Source of the DNA: Leucocoprinus leucothites
Lineage: Eukaryota > Basidiomycota > Agaricomycetes > Agaricales > Agaricaceae
Assembly: GCA_013368445.1 (NCBI GenBank)
Contig: JAACJO010000004.1
Coordinates: 1,612,001-1,676,000, forward strand
Length of the DNA stretch: 64,000 nt
Direction: 5' to 3'
This document shows positions 21,917-36,174 of the stretch, piece by piece. The position numbers and the translations under genes were made by a program. Numbering within the stretch: position 1 is the stretch's first letter; each line of letters opens with the position of its first letter. Below the pieces are notes generated by a model, which saw nothing but the letters and a program-made list of their open reading frames with translations, ran no database searches and was not told the origin of the DNA.

Positions 21917-23781
21917 TCACTGGTGTTGGCAATCAGCATGGTGATCTCCAAACTCGTCATCGTCATCGTCGTCATCTAACCAGTCGCCTTCATCGCCCTC
22001 GCCAAACTGATATGGGAAACCCTGGTCAAAGAAGTTTGGACCAGCCGGATACGAGCGAGAACGCACTTCAGCCAAGTCTGTCTCCTCAAACGCGACGTCA
22101 TCCACAACGCTGGGAAGAGGGTCGATGTCCCTTTTCCTTGGTGGTAATATAGATTCAAGGGCCTAAAGGACAAGAAAGTAAGGCACTGAAAGGGTTGACA
22201 AGTTTCCAGGACCTTACCTGTTTGTTAATAGTGTTGAACCATGATTCATCCGGCATCTCGAACGAAAGGACGACATATAGGTCACCCTTTTCATCAGGGC
22301 GCTTGTATATCGGCATTCCCTCCCCTCTAAGAACGATGGTCTGATCCGGCTTGATTATTTTTCCCGGTGCACTTGACACTTTGATGCCGCGACCATCCAA
22401 GTGAGTAACAAGTACACGAGAGAAGCCTAGCAAAGCTTCGGAGAGTGTAATTTTGACACGAGTAAGGAGGTCATTTCCGGATCGCTCAAAAGCCTCGTGT
22501 GGTTTGGCTTTCAACTGGATGATGACATCACCTGCAGGTACGTCCGGCTGTATGCAAATGTGTGAGTAAGTGCCAAAACCTGAAAAGCCCAAGTCACCAC
22601 AAACCTCTTGATCACCGGCACCCGCAAGTACTATTCTCTGTCGGTCTGTCATACCCTTCTCAATGAAAATATCTTGTCGAACTTTTTCTTTTACAGTTTT
22701 GTTGCCCTTGCACTTCTTACACCTTGAGTTCATGATTAGAGACAGATTTGTACGGGGGCAATCACATACCGATCTTTCTCCTTTAATACCTCCCCAACGC
22801 CTTTGCACTCTCGACATTGGGCCCGTGATGTGGCGAGTCGGTTTGCAGCGATCTATGGGTTTATTACCGCAAGTTTAAAGATGTTCCCATACATCTTTCA
22901 CATTAGAACTTACCTGTGTCTGCACAAACGTCCAGCCCTTCCCCGAACAGTTGAAGCATGACTTTGGTTTTGCGCTGCCCTTCGCTCCAGACCTATACTT
23001 GAGTTTCAGCTCCGATGTTGCGGTGAGTTTGAATAAGGAATCATACCCTCTACATGTTGAACATATAGTCTCCTTCTCCATACTCAGTTTCACTGACTTC
23101 CCATTGTATAGATCTTCGAGTGTAACGTCATAAGGAACAATGGTATCTTCGCCTTTTCTGCGTTTCGGCCCTGGCCCAAAATCGAAACCGAACGCTGGGC
23201 CCCCTCCTCCCCCGCCGCTAAAGAATTGTTCAAATAACTCATCAAGGCCAGTGCCTGCGGATGTCCCTTTGCCAGAGAGTCCTTCCATTCCATGGGTATC
23301 GTAAATATGTCGCGTTTGTGAGTCGCTTAGAATCTCATAACTTAACATTGGATCAGTTTGACATTGGGTATGGCACAAAAAGATGTACGTACGCCGCGCC
23401 TATTTCCTGAAATTTGACCCCAGCCTCTGGATCGTTGATATTTTTGTCCTAGAAACGCATAAAGACCAGTTCGTGAGGGGGGTAATGGAGGACCGCGCCA
23501 TAGACTCACAGGATGATGTTCCATAGCCTATACTAAGTTAGCACTGCTGGAGGCCAATCGAGATCGACGAGACGCGAACCTTTTTCCGGTAAGCTTTCTT
23601 GATTTCGCCTGTGCATGTCCGAGTTGAGACTGTAATAAGAATAAAGGATATGTGTAACCACCTTCACTTGCATCCGAGGCGACACCGAGAAGGTCGTAGA
23701 GCTCTGTTTCGATCGCCACTGGAACAAAGAATTAGAGAATTAGTTCGCATAGAGTGAACATAATATACTGGAAGACGCACT
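21917..23781 (-). CDS. Class A (type I) DnaJ co-chaperone, XDJ1/YDJ1-like
   Basis: Hsp40 partner of Hsp70. J-domain: MAIETELYDLLGVASDAS, then EGEIKKAYRKK, AMEHHP and D after an intron, so the HPD motif is split by an intron near 23450-23510. A Gly-rich segment (FFSGGGGGGPAFGFDFGPG) follows. All four zinc repeats are present: CSTCRGSG, CFNCSGKG, CRECKGVG and CKKCKGNK. The substrate-binding C-terminal domains follow (DVIIQLKAKPHEAFERSGND, GDLYVVLSFEMPDE). The tail is acidic, with seven Asp in a row near 21960-21980, and lacks a CaaX box, unlike Ydj1; this fits Xdj1 better. The start ATG is created by splicing: A at 23781, then TG at 23718-23717, across a 62-nt intron (23719-23780, GTGCGT...CCAG). 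No other upstream ATG gives an intact J-domain. Confidence 0.87.
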
Positions 23782-24297
23782 TGTCTAAGAGTTGGGAGGA
23801 AAGGTTGAAGAGGGCGGGCTGAAAGAAGGATGTAATCGTGGACACCCTCAACAGGTCCGCTTATTAGTCGCGTGTATGAAGCCTCCTGACCTCGTATGAG
23901 GGAATTTTTCGATCGGAGTTCGAAAACTATTATGTACAAGTTTACGAGTCTCAACACCTCTTGACACTTTCCAGTACTTTCTTCCCTGTGCTTCATTCTC
24001 AGGCTTTTTGAGGGTCTCTTTGGCGTGAGTTGACGTTTGTTTTTTTGTCGTTTCCAATGATGTTTCAAGAATTATCTACATTGTCTAACACGAGTTTACT
24101 CGTGGATGACGAATATAGCTACTGATGCCTCCCTCCGTGATTTTCATTTCCTGACACATTTTTTCTTCTAGGTGCATCTGATGGAGATTTGGCAGTCGTA
24201 TCCAGAATAGTTCACATTGATTTACCCTTTCTTCCCAAGGAAATTCCATCCCTATACTCTTTCCGCATGTACCTGAACGACTGTTGTAGAACGCAAC
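23782..24297. promoter_or_regulatory. Shared promoter region, DnaJ / NSUN5-like genes
   Basis: 516 bases between divergent genes. Includes the DnaJ 5' leader on the minus strand. No ORF with a convincing protein. Confidence 0.45.
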
Positions 24298-26118
24298 ATG
24301 AACTTTTACTTTGATGCTGCCAAAATCTTGGACCGTTTGGATGCAAAGCAAGGTTCAATCAAAAGTACCATCGCCACTCTGCCTGAGAAGAATAGAAAGA
24401 GGACCAGTGCGCTGATTATTGAAACACTGAAATGTGTGTGCTCAGCCTCATTACTGTCTATTCTGACGGAAATCCGAGTTGGCACTCCTCTCACAGATAA
24501 ATCTGCACTAACTGAGGTCATCCAGGAATCTCAGTTACTCAAGCAAGAACGAAAGATCAAGTCGCCAAATCTTGCTCTGGTCCTCATTCATGATTTGCTA
24601 CTAGCTCGAGGAATACAAGCAGGAGACGGTCCTATCAAACAAGCAGTCCTACGTCATAAAACGAGGCTCAGCGCGGAATTTACCAAGCTGAAAATCAAGA
24701 GGAAAGCTACGAGTAATTCTGATCTTGCTCAGGAAGCGGATGCCAGGGTCTGTAAGTCATTCTAATGTGGAAATTTTCTTGTGTCGTTTGACGTAAGAGC
24801 CAGTAAAGATACCTCGTTATGTTCGTGTCAACACGAAGTTTTGGACGACCAGCGAGGCCATCAAGTACTTCGCGGAGAAAGGCTTCTCAATTGGCAATCC
24901 TCTAGAGTCAAGGTGAACTGAGTCCTCGTTTCTTCATCCCACACGTCCCGAGACTGACCGCTCGAGTCAGTGCCGCTCTCGCTCAGGACGAGCACATACC
25001 CGACCTTCTCGTATTTCCACCGCAAACCTCATTTCAAGACGATCACGCGTATGGTGCAGGCAAAATTATCCTTCAGGACAAAGCTTCTTGCTTCCCTGCC
25101 TTTGTTCTGTCTCCCCCTGCACACGAAACGACCGTCGCCATAGATGCCACAGCAGCCCCCGGAAATAAAACCTCGCATTTGAGTGCTCTTATGAAGGGGA
25201 AAGGAAAGGTATGCTCTCTGAATCATTCCCAATGGATTGAGCTATAGTCGATTTCCTCAGCTTTATGCATTTGAACGTGACCGCAAACGTTTCGGCACGC
25301 TGAAGATGATGCTTCAAAAAGCTGGTTGCGACAACGTAGAGCCAGTCAATGTCGACTTCCTGACAGTCAACCCATCCGATCCAAAATATGAGCCGGTCAC
25401 CCACATGTAAGCATTTACCAAGGTCTCCAAACTTCCTGGTCACACCACTCTATTCAGACTTTTAGACCCATCTTGCAGTGGATCAGGCATAGTGAACCGC
25501 CTCGATCACCTACTCAGTACCGGTGAGCTATCACTGCTTCCCTGCCAGCTGCTAGGTCCGTTTTCCATGGCTAATTGCACAATGGTAGAGAATGATGATG
25601 AAGGTGGAGATGAAGCTCGACTGCACAAGCTCGCTGCATTCCAGCTCAAAATGGTCAAGCACGCAATGCAGTGTGAGCTCTCCCAATCAGTTTTCTTCGC
25701 ATCACATCTTTGATCCTTTGCGTTTCTTTCGATAGTTCCCAGTGTGCGGAAAATCGTTTACTCGACGTGTAGTGTGCACGCCATCGAGAACGAGCACGTC
25801 GTATCATCTGCCTTGGAGTCTGAGGAAGCAGCAGCCGCTGGTTTTGTACTAGCTCCGCGGGAGGAGGTCCTTTCAAGTTGGCAGCGGCGGGGGTACCAAG
25901 ACGATATGAAAATCGGTATGGATTTTTGCCTTGACTGGGTGATACACAGGCACCTGACAACACGCCTTTAGGCAATGCATCTGCCGCCATTCGCTGTCTT
26001 CCAGGAGAGGACGCTACCAATGGGTTCTTTGTTACATGTTTTGTTAGAATGTCCGCAGGGAAGAAGCGGATGCAGGATGAGGGAGATCGTCGGAAGAAAA
26101 AGAAGCTCAGGATAAAGT
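24298..26118 (+). CDS. RCM1: 25S/28S rRNA cytosine-C5 methyltransferase, RCM1/NSUN5
   Basis: Methylates one cytosine in large-subunit rRNA in the nucleolus. The N-terminal part matches the family (NFYFDAAKILDRL, then KQAVLRHKTRLSAEFTKLKI). After an intron comes KIPRYVRVNTKFWTTSEAI. The SAM site reads DATAAPGNKTSHLSALM, where most members have DACAAPGNKT. The two catalytic-loop motifs are present: LLDPSCSGSG (split by an intron near 25407-25459) and IVYSTCSVHAIENEHVV, whose Cys residues are the releasing and attacking thiols. The protein ends in a basic tail (RRKKKKLRIK), likely nucleolar, with TAA at 26116-26118. An intron with donor near 25672 joins to FPSVRKIVY. Residue count is about 500. 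Confidence 0.88.
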
Positions 26119-26412
26119 AAGGTCTTTGGGGTCAATACACACATGTATTCTGTGAAATTACATCCAGAAACGAAAGACACAATAAAAGAATGAGCTGTAT
26201 CAGATTAATGAATAGTTAGTCGTATAAACCAGCCTAACCCGTCAACCAAACGCAAAAACCATGAGGCATCGTCCGACTTGAACGGTAACCTATCAAGTGA
26301 GTGCGAAAAGCCTGATGAGATTAGGACTGTATCGAAAAAGACCTGTGCTAGTGAGAATCGTGAAGACGTTTAGTGCTGATAAGCTATTGATGAGATGACG
26401 TCGTGCGTGTAA

Positions 26413-28208
26413 TCAGCTCTGCTGTTGTTGAGCATATTGGCCTTGGTAGTAGGAGGCGTAATTGGAGTAGTCTTGAGGTTGTTGATAGCTGCCTTGTTGG
26501 TAGCCAGCCCATGCGTTGCCACCTGCACCATAGCCTGGATAACCTCCATACCCCTGAGGAGGGCGATAACCTTGCTGATTTGTCGTGGCGGGTTGTTGCC
26601 AGTTTTCGGGGCGACGCCAGGGAGGGATATTAGAACCACCTGCCGTGATATCATGGCCCGTACCAGGACCACTCCAAGATTTGCCTCCTTCAGCTCCTCC
26701 ACCCGTCCCTTCACCTAACTCGGCCATCAGGCTAGCGTACTCGGAGTCGAAGCCACCCCTCATCTGTTGAGGTGGTGGGGGCGGTGCGTTGGGATCTTTG
26801 TTCACTGTACAGTCCCTCGCCATATGCCCAGCGCTACCACAGACACGACAGATGATGTTAGCAGTAAAGTTCCGTTGCTCTGGACAATCATATTTGCGAT
26901 GACCAACACCACCGCAGTTTTGGCAAATCTGGTTCTCGTCATCCCGGAGGGTACCATTCAAGGCCGCAAGCTCTCGCAGCTGATTACGCTTGTGATCGTT
27001 CTGACCTTCAGGTGTGGAAGCCGCCTGGAGAATCTAGATGAGCAAAAGTTGCAGCCGCGAAAACTATCAAAACTCACTGTTTCAATGACTTTATTGATCA
27101 GCTTGACACAAGTCGCTACTTTTTCCTCAGAGTCAGCGATGACCAAGCAGTGAAGATCCTCCTCCGCATCCTCAGCATACTGATCAGGCCGAGCCTTTCC
27201 TTCCTTAACGCTGCCTTTACCACGAATGCTAATCTTGGCACCACTATCGCGCTCCATCTTTTTGAGACTGTTGCCACGAGGGCCAACTAACAATCCGAAG
27301 AAGTTGATCTCTGGGAATTCTTTGACGGGAATGTAAACCTTGTCAGACGGTCTCTGAGAGCGCTTTTGTTGATGATACTCCACTGGTGGACGGAAGTTCG
27401 GATCATTCTTCATAGCACGATCTACGAGCTTGATGCGCTCATCCTCAAGTTTTTTGCGATATCTGACTTCACGGGTATTCGTCCTGCGACCATGAGCGTC
27501 ATAAGTGGGCGGGGGTGACGGTGACCTTATATATAAGAAATCAGTTGGTATATGCGTCGAAAACAAATTGGATGCAGAGATACGATACCTCTCGCGTTCA
27601 GGAGGGATGAAGTCGTTGAGCCTGAGTTTCCGGTTGATTTCCTCCAGACGTAAATGGATGGCATAATTGTCCAACTGCACTTGGGAAACACCGGCCGCAG
27701 AAATGGCGGTTGGTAGACCAGGAATTTCAGTTTTAGCTTCGCCCCAGCGACTACGTCGCTTACGAGGGGCATTGGAATCAACTAATGGAAGTGAGAACAG
27801 TAATAGGTGAGGATTAGTATCTGGTTAGTGGTCATGCAGCTCTTTCAAGTGTCCATGGTTTCAAGCGACTATGTCAATTCGCTGCAACAGCGTGGACCAC
27901 CAAAGCTTGCCGGTGATAGTGAGAATAAGCCAATCAGCCTCCAACTTACCTTTTGGATCTCCTGAAGTTGGCGATTCTTCACGTCCTCGCTTTCCCGGGC
28001 TATCTGTATCGTAATCACGTTGACGTGGGTACACGGATGGGGAGGGTTGTGCAAGTTGAGGAGGGGCGGTTTCCTCCGCAGGCGCAGGCCCGAAACGACG
28101 ACGTTGACCAAGAGGAACTATGATGCTGTCAGTCAAAATGGAAAAGAATACAAGTAGAGACATACCGTCGTTGGTGCCGGTTATTTGTTTCGTCGCGGGT
28201 CTCCACAT
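26413..28208 (-). CDS. MSL5: Branchpoint-bridging protein BBP/SF1
   Basis: Splicing factor that binds the intron branch site in the early spliceosome. Start [14 protein letters not shown] at 28208. Near 27780 the U2AF-ligand motif RKRRSRW is seen. It is followed by a coiled coil ([20 protein letters not shown]), the KH-QUA2 RNA-binding domain ([20 protein letters not shown], then [20 protein letters not shown]), and two CCHC zinc knuckles ([14 protein letters not shown] and [14 protein letters not shown]). The tail is Gly/Tyr/Gln/Pro-rich ([20 protein letters not shown]), probably disordered, and stops at 26413. Introns fall at about 28130-28165, 27790-27950, 27540-27590 and 27030-27080. Full-length and typical. 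Confidence 0.93.
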
Positions 28209-28424
28209 GGTTTATAGGCAAGAAAGTAGAAGATAGAGTCAGAGCACCGTGGTGTTGGTGGCTAGAGGGCAAGGGGCAAAAGTAACTGCGAGTTCCAACT
28301 CCGACGATTACTCATCAAATGGGATTGCTGACTTAACCCGAGGCTACTGCCACAGCCCTTTGCTGCCTTTCGTTCTTTTTGACCACTACCATCGGTCCCT
28401 CCTTACTTACACTAGCTATATTTA
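28209..28424. promoter_or_regulatory. Shared promoter region, BBP/SF1 and XPB
   Basis: 216 bases separate the two start codons, so the two genes share a compact promoter. A pyrimidine-rich stretch lies at about 28360-28410 before the XPB start. Confidence 0.5.
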
Positions 28425-31809
<3,385 letters not shown>

Positions 31810-32335
31810 ATGACACAGGGCTGTAAAGTTGTAGGGTTGCGAGAGTGCTAGGTTTCCGTGTGAGTTCACATACCGTCCCTAATTGGTAAACAGTAGATTG
31901 GAATCATCATTTTAAATATATATTCCCTTGTTCCCGCTCGAGTTAATGCGGAGTTTTCGCAGCAACAAAACATAAAATTCTTCGGTTCAGGAATCTTGCC
32001 TGTCAAGGAAAATACGGATACAAGAAAGTTGCCGTAATACACAGCCACCTGACAGGCAAAAGAAGCGGCAATCGCGAAGCTGCTATTCAAAGAACTCTAT
32101 TAAGTATGCTCGCTTGAAGCTTTCGGAGGGACTCCCAGATGCGGGGAGGCGGGGCGGAGGAGATGTGTTTTCAGGGTTACGGCCAGAATTTTGGGTCGAT
32201 CGGATTCCCAAACCCGGAGAGTGTGCATGACCCCAGCAGCCGATGTGCATCCTCGGAGGTCCCCTTATATACATCTTAATCCTGCATTCACCGTTTCTTC
32301 CGCACCCTTGACCCCCCGTTCTGCCCCTCTTTCCA
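31810..32335. other. Intergenic, XPB to bZIP gene
   Basis: 526 bases with the XPB 3' end and the bZIP promoter. The right third is GC-rich. Confidence 0.45.
32266..32271 (+). promoter_or_regulatory. TATA box of the bZIP gene
   Basis: TATATA 70 bases before the ATG at 32336, followed by a C/T-rich leader. Confidence 0.5.
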
Positions 32336-33493
32336 ATGTCCTCCAAGCGGGGCCGTAAAAGAAACGACAGTCTCCCACCTAATCGCGCGAGGGACGTCCA
32401 GCGTGCTTTCCGCGCTCGACGCGCAGCCCATTTACAGGTACTTCTTTACGCTCTCTCGACTTCATCTCGTCGCTTGTCCTATGTTAACTAATAATTTTAT
32501 TTGTCTTAGGCGTTGGAGCAACGGGTCCAAGAACTCGAGGAAGAGAATAATTGCCTCAGACAGGCACTCAACCTTCCCCCGTCAAATCGGTCACCGCTGG
32601 GGAGAGGACCAACGGGCAAGGATAAACCAAAGACCTCCATGGCCGGCTCCAGTAGCCAGCCCATCTCCTTTACCGTGCCGAGCCGTGAATCGTCTACCAT
32701 TGACTCGCCTAGCTCACAGACAAGTTCACATTCCCCTCACACCATTAATGTTTCGATGTCTTCCCTGTCTACGCGACCGATGCAAGTGATTGACACCAGC
32801 TCGTCGTGGAACAACGACATGTTGTTGGACGGGCACCAGTCTGATGTTCCAGGGCCGACAAATTCCCCATATCAGTTTACACCAATGACGGCTCCTTTGC
32901 CTCTGAAGCCCTCGTACCCTGCCTACACTAGCAGCTCTTTACCTTCATCCTCCTCCCGTAACTCTATGTCCAGTGACATCTATATCCACAACGACTCAGT
33001 ATACTCGCACTCCTCCGACCGTCCTCTGTCACAGAGTTATAGTGGACAGAGTTTCACCCTTCGGAATTCTGAGATACACGAAGAACCTTCGCGGCACTAT
33101 TCTTATACCCCCTCCCCGTTTCAGAATTTCGACCATACCAACATGCATAGCCAGAGTCCTTCGCCTAACGTTCCTATGCACTCTCAGCCTCAACATCAAC
33201 CGCCACAGCACTCTAGAGAGTCACCAGTGCCATACGCTCCTGTTCCCCACCGGCGATGTGTCACTGACCCTCATGGCTTTTCCATGGCTCACAGCTATCC
33301 TACGCTTCCTCACCTGTCTCAGACTCAGACAGGCCAGCAGCAACAACTACACCATCAACAACCCGTAGTTCACCATCCAATACGGCACATAGAGCTCATG
33401 CGGAGCCAGGACGACATGGGGCATTTGACGCCACCACCTCGGAGCCATCCTTATGGCCCAGATGGTCGCTTGAACCATCACCCTTTCCCGTAA
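32336..33493 (+). CDS. bZIP transcription factor, YAP/AP1-like with atypical basic region
   Basis: Two exons: 32336 to about 32437, and from about 32510 to 33493. Exon 1 holds the basic region (KRGRKRNDSLPPNRARDVQR, then AFRARRAAHLQ). Exon 2 continues into the leucine zipper (ALEQRVQELEEENNCLRQAL). Fungal Yap proteins read NRAAQRAFR; here the residues at those places are ARDVQRAFR, so the invariant Asn is replaced by Ala, and an Asn occurs two residues earlier. The rest is Ser/Pro/His/Gln-rich, with SSSLPSSSSRNSMSSD and HH/QQ runs, and looks disordered. No cysteine-rich redox domain of the Yap1 type is seen. Nuclear DNA binding is inferred; target sites may differ from Yap sites. About 360 residues. 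Confidence 0.82.
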
Positions 33494-34192
33494 CCATTTG
33501 TTCCATTACTCTTGCCTCCATCTTGACCGCTAGCGTCCTATCACTGCGCTGGGGCATGCATTGACGTTGGGCTCATGTTCACAATCATTTATTTCTCAGA
33601 TCTTGTATCGCTAATGATTTTAACGATTTCTGGGCATATGTGCCAATATACCTAGAATGTACAGCAAGTATAGTACCTTACACTTATAGCTTACATTTTA
33701 ACATCTTACTTTATCGTACAGTCAAAATCATGTCCACGGGGCGTTCTAAGTGCCGTCTTAATCCTAATCTCCTGGACCATTTATCAGATTGAACACCGCG
33801 GGTAGAAGTCCACGCGTTGAATTTCTAGATGGCGCGGTCGGGCTCAGTAAACGGGATCTTGCCCGCTGAACAATGGATATGACCATAACCGTTAGTCCAC
33901 CACGTGTACATCGCTTCAATCATGAGGCCGGTAGAATCACAGAGCTCCGACCACCTTCCACAAAACATCTCGAGTAGCATGCATTATTGGATAAAGGGTA
34001 TCATTAAGATAACACGCAATCAAACGTAAAGATAGCAGGCTGAGGCACGCAGATAGCAAAATGTTACGGCATATAAGAGTTAAGCAAAGTTTCCATGAGT
34101 ATGAACGCGAGGTAAGTAGGACGAAAGTCGTGGAGTTTCTATCATTCTGTCGTGAGAAAGGAAATCATCCACGAACCATCATGGCTCTTGGA
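33494..34192. other. Convergent intergenic, bZIP and uracil-DNA glycosylase
   Basis: 699 bases between two 3' ends. AT-rich parts at 33590-33720 look like polyadenylation regions. No gene supported. Confidence 0.45.
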
Positions 34193-35813
34193 TCAAGCCG
34201 CTGGATCTAGGTTGCACCAATCTACTCGGCCGTCAGGGCCGTACTTGCTTTCCAACCACTCGTTCGCTTTCTTGAAATGTCCATTCCCGATAAAACCGCG
34301 GTTGGCAGAGAAAGGGGAAGGATGCTACAGGAAAGCGCAACTATAAGCCTTTAAAGTGTGATTTTTGATAGAACTTGGACTCACAGCACTCTTCAAGGTA
34401 AGGTGTTTTGTCTGGAAGAAAATGAGTTTTCTCTCTGAAAGTGTGCAGCTGGGATGTACTTACCGTGCTCAGCTTTTCAACTCTTTTTGCTGCCCAAGCA
34501 CCCCACGCGAGGAAAACAACCCCTCGGCCGACGCCGTTTGAATCGGAGTCTTCTGTTCCACTGGAAATGTTTGCGCCGCCATATCGATCAACCACATCAA
34601 CAACCTTATCAGTAAATTGTTCCCAGCCGCGATTGGAGTGTGATCCTGCGTCCGCAGCACGGACAGTCAAGCAGGTGTTCAGCAAGAGAACGCCATTAGA
34701 GGCCCAAGCAGTCAAATTTCTATGAAGGGAATATCAGATCGTGCGTTCAAGGCTTCGAGTTTTGATAGAGTTCGTACCCATGCTTCGGGACTTCGAATTC
34801 TGGGTATTCCGCTTTGAGTTCCTGGTAGATCTGTTGACGTTTGAACCAGGTGAGTTACGCGAGGGCTAGGGGAAAAAAGGGGCTGACGTTTCTTAGTGAT
34901 GGAGGGACCGCGATGCCGAGTGGTACGGAAAAGCAGAGACCTGGAGCCGTTATGGCGGACCTTTTAGCGGGCCGCTTTCTTGATCTTGGGCAGGGAAACT
35001 GATGGCGTACCGTGCGCTTGTCCAGCCCCGTGATATGGATCTGAGCACCCAAAGATTAGGCGTTTAAATGTGACGCTTAATGAGAAGACTTCACCTTGAC
35101 CGATGATAACAACTTTGATTTTTCCAAGGGGAGATTTTGACCACGCGTATATATCTTTTGCTGAAAATTATTCTCAATGTAAGCCATCATGAGTATCTCA
35201 ATTTTTTGCCACTCACCAGGCGGGTATACTCTACAACTTTTAGGGGTATCATTTGCACCTCTGACACCTTCCTCCCACAGGAAACGTTTCAAGGAAAGGA
35301 AGTAGCCCTTGGTGATCTCATCCTTCAAGAGTTTGAGCCTAGGAACATATATGAGCAGAATGCTTTCGTGCGTAAAGGGGTTAGAAGGGCAGCGACCAAC
35401 CAGCTCTTGCCCATGGCCTCGCATTCCAACTGTAACAACCGCTTTTGTTCTTCATTAAGAGATTCTTTGAAATCTGACAACGAAAAAGGAATGGAGTTAA
35501 GCTTCAGGATGCCGGATGTCTTGGGGGCAGTGACAGTGATCTTCTTGCTCGGAGAAGTGTCAGTGAGTTGTGACCCGGACAACTTGGCCTTTTTAGAAGG
35601 GCCGGCCCCTGCTTTTTTTGGCCCAAAGAACATGTCCTCAATGGTGCGCTGTCGTTTATTAGGTGCCTTCTTTTGTTCCTGCGATGAGCTGGAGCCTGGT
35701 TGTGAGGACTGGGACGCGCTTTGTTCGTCATCTTCAGGTTTTCTGGCTTTATAGTTAGAATCAATGTCCTCCAGAAAGACAGTGGTTTCTGTCTCTTTCA
35801 CAGGAGAAGACAT
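34193..35813 (-). CDS. UNG1: Uracil-DNA glycosylase (family 1)
   Basis: Removes uracil from DNA to begin base-excision repair. The N-terminus ([20 protein letters not shown]) is disordered and contains [14 protein letters not shown], which resembles a PCNA-binding PIP box but with one extra residue before FF. A basic segment ([13 protein letters not shown]) may direct it to the nucleus. Catalytic motifs: VVIIGQ, then D and [10 protein letters not shown] (the Asp codon is split by an intron near 35040-35092), [36 protein letters not shown], and [17 protein letters not shown], with the His split off by an intron. The protein ends [11 protein letters not shown] with TGA at 34193-34195. All catalytic residues of the family are present. 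About 370 residues. Confidence 0.9.
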
Positions 35814-36174
35814 GTTTTAAAAAGTGTGTATGGTGTAGGTGACAATATGAGGGTGAGGCAGTGCGTCCAAGTGGGTGTTAAGAGGTAAAAAACGCGTCCC
35901 GAAGCAGCTTTCGAAATGATATATACTGTGACGTTCTCCAGGACGCTAAGCTATTTATATTCCCGAATTTGAGTTCTCGAGAGTCACGTGTGCACAATCT
36001 GGCAGTCCGCGGCAGGGATTTGAATTGCGAGTCCAACGTTTCATTTCCTTGCAGACCAATCCTTCCTTGTTAGAAACCAAGCACTTTCGCTTGCGTTATC
36101 TCCTCAAAATACCAATTTCTTGGTTTTCAAGCTGCCTCGGTCAACTTCGTCACCCTCTCCACCGTCCAAGGAGC
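35814..36174. promoter_or_regulatory. Shared promoter region, UNG1 and dolichol kinase
   Basis: 361 bases between divergent genes. A TATTTATATT stretch lies at about 35950. Several short ORFs start here without good ATGs. Confidence 0.4.

Noticed and set aside
35020..35060. Pro-to-Ala change in the UNG PYHGPGQAHG loop
   Set aside because: This position varies among family members, for example Asn-containing loops, so it is not evidence of altered activity.
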